DNA of 48,795 nucleotides, taken from assembly GCF_009862265.1 (NCBI RefSeq), contig NZ_WWGX01000073.1, positions 55,860-104,654 of the forward strand, given 5' to 3'. This document shows positions 41,787 to 48,795 of the stretch, piece by piece. The DNA comes from Streptomyces sp. SID8352. GTDB taxonomy: Bacteria > Actinomycetota > Actinomycetes > Streptomycetales > Streptomycetaceae. The position numbers and the translations under genes are program-made. The notes under the pieces are model-generated. The model did not search any database. It saw only the letters and a list, made by a program, of their open reading frames with translations, and was not told where the DNA came from. The first letter of the stretch is position 1. Every line of letters starts with the position of its first letter.

Positions 41787-44458
41787 TGGAGTCGGCCGAG
41801 ATCCGCCGCCGCTGGCTGAGCTTCTTCGAGGAGCGCGGTCACACCGTCGTCCCTTCGGCGTCGCTCATCGCGGACGACCCGACTCTGCTGCTGGTCCCGG
41901 CCGGCATGGTGCCCTTCAAGCCCTACTTCCTGGGTGAGGTCAAGCCGCCGTTCGACCGCGCCACCAGCGTGCAGAAGTGCGTGCGCACCCCCGACATCGA
42001 AGAGGTCGGCAAGACCACGCGCCACGGCACGTTCTTCCAGATGTGCGGCAACTTCTCCTTCGGGGACTACTTCAAGGAAGGCGCCATCGCCTTCGCCTGG
42101 GAGCTGCTCACCGGTTCCCGGGACAAGGGCGGCTACGGCCTCGACCCCGAGCGCCTGTGGATCACCGTCTACCAGGACGACGACGAGGCCGAGCGCATCT
42201 GGCACGACGTCGTGGGAGTCCCCTCCGAGCGCATCCAGCGCCTCGGCAAGAAGGACAACTACTGGTCCATGGGCGTCCCCGGCCCCTGCGGCCCCTGCTC
42301 CGAGATCAACTACGACCGCGGCCCCGAGTTCGGCGTCGAGGGCGGCCCGGCCGTCAACGACGAGCGGTACGTGGAGATCTGGAACCTCGTCTTCATGCAG
42401 TACGAGCGGGGCGAGGGCACCGGCAAGGAGGACTTCGAGATCCTCGGTGAACTGCCGAGCAAGAACATCGACACCGGTCTCGGCCTGGAACGCCTCGCCA
42501 TGATTCTGCAGGGCGTGCGGAACATGTACGAGATCGACACCTCGATGGCCGTGATCGACCGGGCCACCGAGCTGACCGGCGTGGCCTACGGCGACGCCCA
42601 CGCCTCGGACGTCTCGCTGCGGGTGGTCACCGACCACATGCGCACCTCCGTGATGCTCATCGGCGACGGAGTCACCCCCGGCAACGAGGGCCGCGGCTAC
42701 GTGCTGCGCCGCATCATGCGCCGCGCCATCCGCAACATGCGGCTGCTCGGCGCCACCGGTCCGGTCGTCAAGGACCTGATCGACGTGGTGATCACCATGA
42801 TGGGGCAGCAGTACCCCGAGCTGATCACCGACCGTGAGCGGATCGAGAAGGTCGCCCTCGCCGAGGAGAACGCCTTCCTGAAGACGCTGAAGGCCGGCAC
42901 CAACATCCTCGACACCGCCGTCAGCGACACCAAGGCCGCCGGGGGCTCCGTCCTCGCCGGTGACAAGGCCTTCCTGCTCCACGACACCTGGGGCTTCCCG
43001 ATCGACCTCACCCTGGAGATGGCCGCCGAACAGGGCCTCTCCGTGGACGAGGACGGCTTCCGGCGCCTGATGAGGGAGCAGCGGGAGCGCGCCAAGGCCG
43101 ACGCCCGCGCCAAGAAGACCGGCCACGCCGGGACGGGCGCCTACCGCGAGATCGCCGACCAGGCCGGGGCCACCGACTTCGTCGGCTACACCGACACCGA
43201 GGCCGAGTCCACCATCGTCGGCATCCTCGTCGACGGCGTCTCCTCTCCGGCCGCCACCGAGGGCGACGAGGTCGAGATCGTCCTCGACCGCACCCCCTTC
43301 TACGCCGAGGGCGGCGGTCAGATCGGTGACACCGGCCGGATCAGGGCCGACTCGGGTGCCGTCATCGAGGTCCGGGACTGCCAGAAGCCCGTCCCCGGCG
43401 TCTATGTCCACAAGGGCGTCGTCCAGGTGGGCGAGATCACGGTCGGCGCCAAGGCGCACGCCTCCATCGACGGGCTGCGCCGCAGGGCCATCGCCCGCGC
43501 CCACTCGGCCACCCACCTCACCCACCAGGCCCTGCGCGACGCCCTCGGCCCGACGGCGGCCCAGGCCGGTTCCGAGAACCAGCCCGGCCGCTTCCGCTTC
43601 GACTTCGGCTCCCCGGCCGCCGTTCCGACGGCCGTGATGACCGATGTCGAGCAGAAGATCAACGAGGTGCTGGCCCGCGACCTGGACGTGCGCGCCGATG
43701 TCATGGGCATCGACGAGGCCAGGAAGCAGGGCGCCATCGCGGAGTTCGGAGAGAAGTACGGCGAGCGGGTCCGGGTCGTGACCATCGGCGACTTCTCCAA
43801 GGAGCTGTGCGGCGGCACCCATGTGCACAACACCGCCCAGCTCGGCCTGGTCAAGCTGCTGGGCGAGTCCTCCATCGGCTCCGGGGTGCGCCGCATCGAG
43901 GCCCTGGTCGGCGTGGACGCCTACCAGTTCCTCGCCCGTGAGCACACGGTCGTCGCCCAGCTCCAGGAACTGGTCAAGGGCCGCCCGGAGGAGCTGCCGG
44001 AGAAGGTCTCCGCCATGCTCGGCAAGCTGAAGGAGGCCGAGAAGGAGATCGAGCGGTTCCGCGCCGAGAAGGTCCTCCAGGCCGCCGCCGGTCTCGCCGA
44101 GTCCGCCCGGGACGTGCGGGGCGTGGCCCTGGTCACCGGCCGGGTCCCGGACGGCACCACCGCCGACGACCTGCGCAAGCTGGTTCTGGACGTGCGGGGC
44201 CGCGTCCAGGGCGGGCGGGCCGCGGTGGTGGCCCTGTTCACCACCGCCAACGGCCGGCCGCTCACCGTCATCGCCACCAACGAGGCGGCCCGGGAGCGCG
44301 GCCTCAAGGCCGGTGACCTGGTGCGCACCGCCGCGAAGACGCTCGGCGGCGGCGGTGGCGGCAAGCCCGACGTCGCCCAGGGCGGCGGCCAGAACCCGGA
44401 GGCCATCGGGGAGGCCGTCGCGGCCGTCGAGCGCCTCGTCGCCGAGACCGCGAAGTAG
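41786..44458 (+). CDS. alaS: Alanyl-tRNA synthetase
   Basis: Class II synthetase, 890 residues, full length. The aminoacylation core opens ESAEIRRRWLSFFEERGHTVVPS, with GNFSFGDYFKEGAI and the GLGLERLAM motif 3; the editing domain has HxxxH in HSATH (573-577) and the zinc pair Cys675-Gly-Gly-Thr-His679; a coiled coil and the C-Ala domain (ending VERLVAETAK) follow. It charges tRNA-Ala and clears Ser/Gly-tRNA-Ala. ATG at 41786 overlaps the upstream stop. ruvX begins eight bases after its stop. Confidence 0.98.
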   Translation: MESAEIRRRWLSFFEERGHTVVPSASLIADDPTLLLVPAGMVPFKPYFLGEVKPPFDRATSVQKCVRTPDIEEVGKTTRHGTFFQMCGNFSFGDYFKEGAIAFAWELLTGSRDKGGYGLDPERLWITVYQDDDEAERIWHDVVGVPSERIQRLGKKDNYWSMGVPGPCGPCSEINYDRGPEFGVEGGPAVNDERYVEIWNLVFMQYERGEGTGKEDFEILGELPSKNIDTGLGLERLAMILQGVRNMYEIDTSMAVIDRATELTGVAYGDAHASDVSLRVVTDHMRTSVMLIGDGVTPGNEGRGYVLRRIMRRAIRNMRLLGATGPVVKDLIDVVITMMGQQYPELITDRERIEKVALAEENAFLKTLKAGTNILDTAVSDTKAAGGSVLAGDKAFLLHDTWGFPIDLTLEMAAEQGLSVDEDGFRRLMREQRERAKADARAKKTGHAGTGAYREIADQAGATDFVGYTDTEAESTIVGILVDGVSSPAATEGDEVEIVLDRTPFYAEGGGQIGDTGRIRADSGAVIEVRDCQKPVPGVYVHKGVVQVGEITVGAKAHASIDGLRRRAIARAHSATHLTHQALRDALGPTAAQAGSENQPGRFRFDFGSPAAVPTAVMTDVEQKINEVLARDLDVRADVMGIDEARKQGAIAEFGEKYGERVRVVTIGDFSKELCGGTHVHNTAQLGLVKLLGESSIGSGVRRIEALVGVDAYQFLAREHTVVAQLQELVKGRPEELPEKVSAMLGKLKEAEKEIERFRAEKVLQAAAGLAESARDVRGVALVTGRVPDGTTADDLRKLVLDVRGRVQGGRAAVVALFTTANGRPLTVIATNEAARERGLKAGDLVRTAAKTLGGGGGGKPDVAQGGGQNPEAIGEAVAAVERLVAETAK

Positions 44459-44465
44459 GCGGACG

Positions 44466-44930
44466 ATGCGCAGAGGACGCCGCCTCGCCATCGACGTCGG
44501 GGACGCCCGGATCGGGGTCGCCTCCTGCGACCCCGACGGGATCCTGGCCACGCCGGTGGAGACCGTCCCGGGCCGCGACGTCCCGGCGGCCCACCGCCGG
44601 CTGCGGCAGCTGGTGGAGGAGTACGAGCCGATCGAGGTCGTCGTCGGGCTCCCGCGTTCCCTCAAGGGGGGCGAGGGCCCGGCCGCGGCCAAGGTCAGGG
44701 GCTTCGCCCGGGAACTGGCCCGGGGCGTCGCGCCGTTGTCCGTGCGGCTGGTCGACGAGCGGATGACGACGGTCACGGCCAGCCAGGGGCTGCGCGCCTC
44801 CGGCGTGCGGTCCAGGAAGGGCCGTGCGGTCATCGACCAGGCCGCCGCCGTGATCATCCTCCAGCAGGCCCTCGAATCCGAACGGGTGTCAGGTGAGGCA
44901 CCCGGCGAGGGCGTCGAAGTGGTCATGTGA
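44466..44930 (+). CDS. ruvX: Holliday junction resolvase-like RuvX (YqgF)
   Basis: 154 residues, RNase-H fold. The first catalytic Asp is in AIDVGDARIGVASCD, Glu in VDERMTTVTASQ and a final Asp in VIDQAAAVIILQ. Members process 16S rRNA precursors and may act on junctions. ATG at 44466 lies eight bases after alaS. A 128-base gap to mltG contains only a weak GATACGGTAAC box. Confidence 0.95.
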   Translation: MRRGRRLAIDVGDARIGVASCDPDGILATPVETVPGRDVPAAHRRLRQLVEEYEPIEVVVGLPRSLKGGEGPAAAKVRGFARELARGVAPLSVRLVDERMTTVTASQGLRASGVRSRKGRAVIDQAAAVIILQQALESERVSGEAPGEGVEVVM

Positions 44931-45058
44931 TCGCGATACGGTAACGTTCCGCGCGATGCGGCAGTGTTCGAACAGCCGCCGCTCAGCAAGAGACGGAACG
45001 GGAGCGGGCCACCAGGATTCGGCCGCTCACACCGCCGCCTCGCGGCTCTAGGGGATCG

Positions 45059-46972
45059 ATGACCGAGTATGGCCGGGGCCAGGGCTCCGAACCGTGGCAT
45101 CCGGAGGACCCGTTGTACGGGGACGGCGGATGGGGGGGGCAGCAGGCCCATCCGGACCCGCAGTCCCCCTACGGCGGCGGCCGGCCACAGGACTATCCGC
45201 AGCAGCCCCAGCAGCCGCAGGCGCAGTACGAGACCTGGGGCGACGGCGGGCAGCAGTACGACCCCTACGGGCAGCAGCACCCGGGGCAGCACCAGGGCGC
45301 GCCGCAGCCCGGACAGCAGCATTCCGGCCAGGGGTACGACCCCTACGGGCAGCAGGGATACGACCAGGGCGGCCAGTACGGGCAGCAGCCCCCGGGACAG
45401 CAGCAGTACGACCCCTCGCAGTACGACCCGCGCTACGGCTCCCCGGCACAGGACCAGCACGGCCACGACGGCGGCTGGGACGGCGGGGGCCACCCGGGCG
45501 GCCACCCTCCCGCGGCCCACCCCCAGGCCCCCGGGCCGCATCCCGGCGCCGCCTACCCCGGCGATCCCTCCGACCCCTACGGGCAGCGGGGCGCCGGCTA
45601 CGGGGCGGAGCGGCCGGACCAGTACGGCACCCAGGAGGCGTATCCGCCGCCCGAGCCGCCGGGCCGCCGCCGCGCCGAGCCCGCGCCGGAGCGGCGGGAC
45701 GAGTGGGAGGACGGGCCGGAGGGCGAGGAGCACGCCTTCTTCGCGGACGGCGACCCCGACGACCGCGACGGCGACCGCGACCGCCGCCGGGCCTCCGGCG
45801 ACGGAGACCACGACGGGGACGACGGTCCGCGCGGCGACGGCCCCCGGGGCGGCGGCCGGGGGGAGCGCCGGGGCCGGGGCGCCCGGCCGCGGAAGCGCCG
45901 CAACGGCACGGCCTGCCTGGTGGTCTGCCTGGTCCTCGGCGGCGGTGCCGCGGGCGTCGCCTACTTCGGCTTCCAGTTCTACCAGGACCGCTTCGCGGCC
46001 GCCCCGGACTTCGCGGGCGAGGGCAGCGGCGAGCAGGTCATGGTCACCATCCCCAAGGGCGCCGGGGGCTCCGTGATCGGGCAGGAGCTGAAGCGGGCGG
46101 GTGTCGTCAAGAGCGTGGACGCCTTCGTCGCCGCCCAGCAGAGCGACCCGCGCGGCAAGAGCATCCAGGACGGCGTCTACACCTTGCAGAAGGAGATGTC
46201 GGCCAAGAGCGCGGTCGAACTGCTCCTCAGCCCGCGCAGCCGCAGCAACCTGATCATCGCCGAGGGCCGCCGCAACGTCGCCGTCTACAAGGACATCGAC
46301 AAGCGCCTCGGCGTGAGCGAGGGCACCACCGCCGCCGTCGCCAAGAAGGAGTGGAAGAACCTCGGGCTGCCCGACTGGGCGCAGAACCACAAGGACGTCA
46401 AGGACCCGCTGGAAGGATTCCTCTTCCCGTCCAGCTACTCCGCGGCCAAGGGACAGAAGCCCGAGGACGTGCTGAAGCAGATGGTGGCGCGTTCCACGGA
46501 GAAGTACGAGCAGCTCGGCCTGGCGGAGAAGGCCGACGACCTCGGCCTGGACGGGCCCTGGCAGCTGCTGACCGTGGCGAGCCTGGTGCAGGCCGAGGGC
46601 AAGACCCACGACGACTTCCGCAAGATGTCCGAGGTCGTCTACAACCGCCTCAAGCCGACCAACACCGAGACCAACCAGAAGCTCCAGTTCGACTCGTCCT
46701 TCAACTACCTGATGGGCCAGAGCAAGATCCACATCAGCGAGTCCGAGATCAACACCAACCCGGACCCGTACAACACCTACTACCACCGGGGCCTGCCGCC
46801 GGGTCCCATCGGCAACCCGGGCGACGAGGCGTTCCAGGCGGCGCTGGACCCGACGGCCGACGGCTGGATCTACTTCGTGGCCACCGACGGCCTGAACAAG
46901 ACCGAGTTCGCCAAGACCCACTCCGAGTTCCTGAAACTGAAGGACAAGTTCGATGCCAGCTCGGGCAACTGA
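45059..46972 (+). CDS. mltG: Endolytic murein transglycosylase MltG, with long disordered N-terminus
   Basis: 637 residues. Residues 1 to about 280 are cytoplasmic, low-complexity Gln/Gly/Tyr/Pro-rich with repeated YDPYGQQ, then acidic/arginine runs; the membrane span is at about 283-305; the YceG domain follows, with the catalytic Glu513 in LVQAEGKTHDDF and the substrate-binding YNTYYHRGLPPGPIGNPG. MltG ends nascent glycan strands during growth. ATG at 45059 has no strong ribosome site. Its last 20 bases overlap aroE. Confidence 0.95.
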   Translation: MTEYGRGQGSEPWHPEDPLYGDGGWGGQQAHPDPQSPYGGGRPQDYPQQPQQPQAQYETWGDGGQQYDPYGQQHPGQHQGAPQPGQQHSGQGYDPYGQQGYDQGGQYGQQPPGQQQYDPSQYDPRYGSPAQDQHGHDGGWDGGGHPGGHPPAAHPQAPGPHPGAAYPGDPSDPYGQRGAGYGAERPDQYGTQEAYPPPEPPGRRRAEPAPERRDEWEDGPEGEEHAFFADGDPDDRDGDRDRRRASGDGDHDGDDGPRGDGPRGGGRGERRGRGARPRKRRNGTACLVVCLVLGGGAAGVAYFGFQFYQDRFAAAPDFAGEGSGEQVMVTIPKGAGGSVIGQELKRAGVVKSVDAFVAAQQSDPRGKSIQDGVYTLQKEMSAKSAVELLLSPRSRSNLIIAEGRRNVAVYKDIDKRLGVSEGTTAAVAKKEWKNLGLPDWAQNHKDVKDPLEGFLFPSSYSAAKGQKPEDVLKQMVARSTEKYEQLGLAEKADDLGLDGPWQLLTVASLVQAEGKTHDDFRKMSEVVYNRLKPTNTETNQKLQFDSSFNYLMGQSKIHISESEINTNPDPYNTYYHRGLPPGPIGNPGDEAFQAALDPTADGWIYFVATDGLNKTEFAKTHSEFLKLKDKFDASSGN

Positions 46973-47792
46973 CCGCCGCCGCGCCGCCGTGCTCGGCTCC
47001 CCGATCGCCCACTCCCTCTCGCCGGTCCTGCACCGCGCCGCCTACGCCGAGCTGGGGCTCGACCACTGGTCGTACGACGCCTTCGAGGTGGACGAGCGGG
47101 CGCTGGAGGACTTCGTGGGGAAGCTGGGCCCGGAGTGGGCGGGCCTGTCGCTGACGATGCCGCTCAAGCGGGCGGTGATCCCGCTGCTGGACGGGATCAG
47201 CGAGACGGCCGCCTCGGTGGACGCCGTGAACACCGTGGTGTTCGGCGAGGACGGCCGCCGCAGGGGTGACAACACCGACATACCCGGCATGGTCGCGGCC
47301 CTGGCCGAGCACGGCGTCGAACAGGTCGAGAGCGCCGCCGTCCTGGGCGCCGGCGCCACCGCCTCCTCCGCCCTGGCCGCGCTGGCCCGCGTCTGCACCG
47401 GTGAGATCGCCGTCTACGTCCGCAGCCCCGAGCGGGCCGCCGAGATGCGCGGCTGGGCCGAACGGCTGGGTACCGAGGTGCGCGTCGTCGACTGGGCCCG
47501 CGCCGAGGAGGCACTGAGCGCCCCCCTGGTGGTGGCCACCACCCCGGCCGGCAGCACCGACGCGCTCGCCACCGCCGTACCGGAACGGCCCGGCACCCTC
47601 TTCGACGTGCTCTACGACCCCTGGCCCACCGCTCTCGCCGCCCGCTGGTCGGCGCACGGCGGCGCGCTGGTCGGCGGCCTCGACCTGCTGCTGCACCAGG
47701 CGGCGCTCCAGGTGGAGCGCATGACGGGGCGCGTCCCTGCCCCCCTGGCGGCCATGCGGAAGGCCGGCGAGCGCGCCCTGGCGGAACGCTAG
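46953..47792 (+). CDS. aroE: Shikimate dehydrogenase
   Basis: 279 residues, NADPH-dependent reduction of 3-dehydroshikimate. The substrate site is SLTMPLKRAV with Lys72, and Asp109 in RGDNTDIPG is the other catalytic residue; the Rossmann loop is LGAGATASSALAAL. The gene overlaps mltG by 20 bases, starting ATG at 46953 with AAGGA upstream. It shares the operon with alaS-mltG and lies ahead of aroC, so two late shikimate-pathway steps are adjacent. Confidence 0.93.
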   Translation: MPARATDRRRAAVLGSPIAHSLSPVLHRAAYAELGLDHWSYDAFEVDERALEDFVGKLGPEWAGLSLTMPLKRAVIPLLDGISETAASVDAVNTVVFGEDGRRRGDNTDIPGMVAALAEHGVEQVESAAVLGAGATASSALAALARVCTGEIAVYVRSPERAAEMRGWAERLGTEVRVVDWARAEEALSAPLVVATTPAGSTDALATAVPERPGTLFDVLYDPWPTALAARWSAHGGALVGGLDLLLHQAALQVERMTGRVPAPLAAMRKAGERALAER

Positions 47793-48021
47793 GACGCCGC
47801 GCCGCCCGCCGCCGCGCCCGGCCGGGCCCCCTGACGCGGGCACCGGTGGTGTCCGCCCCGGTCACCCCGGCCGCGCCCCCGGACCGTGGGAGCGCGGGCG
47901 CCGGGTCCCTCCGGCGACGCTACGCGCTCGTCCGCCAGATGGACCGGCCGCCGGATCCGCCGGCCGGACGTGGGAGGATCGGACCCGGCGGGCCGGGGCC
48001 GCGCACCGGTCGAGCCGTCGC

Positions 48022-48043
48022 CGTACGCGAGCAGACGCGTACG
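48022..48043. promoter_or_regulatory. Inverted repeat CGTACGCG-N6-CGCGTACG before aroC
   Basis: A perfect 8-bp palindrome with a 6-base centre, 36 bases upstream of the aroC TTG. It could be an operator or a short leader hairpin. The rest of the 287-base gap to aroE holds weaker GC repeats and no gene. Confidence 0.4.
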
Positions 48044-48079
48044 CAGGGATTACCGGGGCGCGAGCACGGAGGAGCACCG

Positions 48080-48795
48080 TTGAGCAGGTTGCGCTGGCTG
48101 ACGGCGGGGGAGTCGCACGGTCCCGCACTGGTGGCGACGTTGGAGGGGCTTCCGGCCGGGGTGCCGGTGACCACGGAGCTGGTCGCGGGTCATCTGGCGC
48201 GGCGGCGGCTGGGGTACGGGCGTGGTGCGCGGATGAAGTTCGAGCGGGACGAGGTGACGTTCCTGGGGGGTGTGCGGCACGGGTTGTCGCTGGGGTCGCC
48301 GGTGGCGGTGATGGTGGGGAACACGGAGTGGCCGAAGTGGGAGCTGGTGATGTCGGCGGATCCGGTGGACCCGGAGGTGCTGGCGGCGTCGGCCCGCAAT
48401 GCTCCGCTGACCCGGCCGCGTCCGGGTCACGCCGATCTCGCGGGGATGCAGAAGTACGGGTTCGGTGAGGCGCGTCCGGTGCTGGAGCGGGCTTCGGCGC
48501 GGGAGACGGCGGCGCGGGTGGCGCTGGGTGCGGTGGCGCGGTCGTTCCTGTGGGAGGTGGCGGGTGCGGAGGTGGTGTCGCACGTGGTGGAGCTGGCGGG
48601 TGCGCGGGCTCCGTACGGTGTGGTGCCGGTGCCGGGTGATGTGGAGCGGCTGGACGCGGATCCGGTGCGCTGTCTGGACCCGGACGCGTCGGGGGCGATG
48701 GTCGAGGAGATCGACCGGGCGCACAAGGACGGCGACACCCTGGGCGGTGTGGTGGAGGTGCTGGCCTACGGGCTTCCGGTGGGCCTGGGCTCGCA
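48080..48795 (+). CDS. aroC: Chorismate synthase, 3' end beyond window
   Basis: At least 238 codons, open at the right edge. It converts EPSP to chorismate with reduced FMN. The start SRLRWLTAGESHGPALVATLEGLPAGV (given in part: LRWLTAGESHG), RRRLGYGRGARM, PRPGHADLAGMQKYGF and ASARETAARVALGAVA are the classic signatures. TTG at 48080 has GGAGGAG at good spacing. Codon use is unlike the rest of the window: G-ending codons (GTG, GCG, GGG, CGG) dominate over C-ending ones until about 48690. Neighbouring aroE encodes an earlier step, and pabB at 353 uses the product. Confidence 0.93.
   Translation, partial: MSRLRWLTAGESHGPALVATLEGLPAGVPVTTELVAGHLARRRLGYGRGARMKFERDEVTFLGGVRHGLSLGSPVAVMVGNTEWPKWELVMSADPVDPEVLAASARNAPLTRPRPGHADLAGMQKYGFGEARPVLERASARETAARVALGAVARSFLWEVAGAEVVSHVVELAGARAPYGVVPVPGDVERLDADPVRCLDPDASGAMVEEIDRAHKDGDTLGGVVEVLAYGLPVGLGS

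Noticed and set aside
41705..46921. A very long open frame on the minus strand across alaS, ruvX and mltG
   Set aside because: It is a shadow of high GC3 coding on the plus strand: Val/Leu/Gly/Arg-rich with no motif, and the plus-strand genes there are certain.

Overview
This is a high-GC actinobacterial chromosome segment, almost certainly Streptomyces. Coding third positions are nearly all G or C, GTG and TTG starts are common, a developmental ssgB gene is present, and the order thrS, pgsA/acyltransferase/pimA, pdxST, yebC, ruvCAB, yajC-secDF-apt-relA, hisS, rpsD, alaS, ruvX, mltG, aroE, aroC is the standard Streptomyces core arrangement (recalled, not searched). I see no transposase, phage, plasmid, CRISPR array or secondary-metabolite cluster.

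Left part (1-9.8 kb): a leftward tRNA pair (Gly-GCC, then Cys-GCA cut by the window edge), a pabB/pabC pair for p-aminobenzoate, a GNAT acetyltransferase, a cytoplasmic DsbA-like protein, two small membrane proteins (one of only 59 residues), a CGNR zinc-finger regulator, the sporulation gene ssgB, a TIGR02611-type membrane protein, and two identical tRNA-Val(CAC) genes flanking an SRPBCC protein. A DnaQ-like exonuclease gene and a gene-poor stretch of about 0.9 kb precede thrS.

Middle (9.8-30.4 kb): thrS and a HIT hydrolase; an uncharacterised 553-residue membrane protein and an EF-G-like GTPase on the minus strand; then the phosphatidylinositol mannoside operon, PLP synthase (pdxS, pdxT), yebC, the Holliday-junction operon ruvC-ruvA-ruvB, and the secretion operon yajC-secD-secF running into apt.

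Right part (30.4 kb to the end): bifunctional (p)ppGpp enzyme relA, a DUF349 coiled-coil protein and a membrane-anchored cyclophilin on the minus strand, a glyoxalase-II-like hydrolase overlapping or abutting hisS, a VKOR-family protein, rarA, rpsD, then a tightly packed operon DUF948-DUF6167-alaS-ruvX-mltG-aroE, and the 5' part of aroC running off the window.

The themes are translation (four aminoacyl-tRNA/ribosomal genes), DNA repair, secretion, membrane lipid synthesis and the shikimate/PABA pathway. No novel defence or biosynthetic system is evident. The observations most worth checking are a non-canonical motif 2 in HisRS, loss of the NKxD motif in the EF-G-like GTPase with a triplicated stop region, a G-ending codon block covering the visible aroC, and several genes whose -10 boxes sit at leaderless-mRNA spacing.
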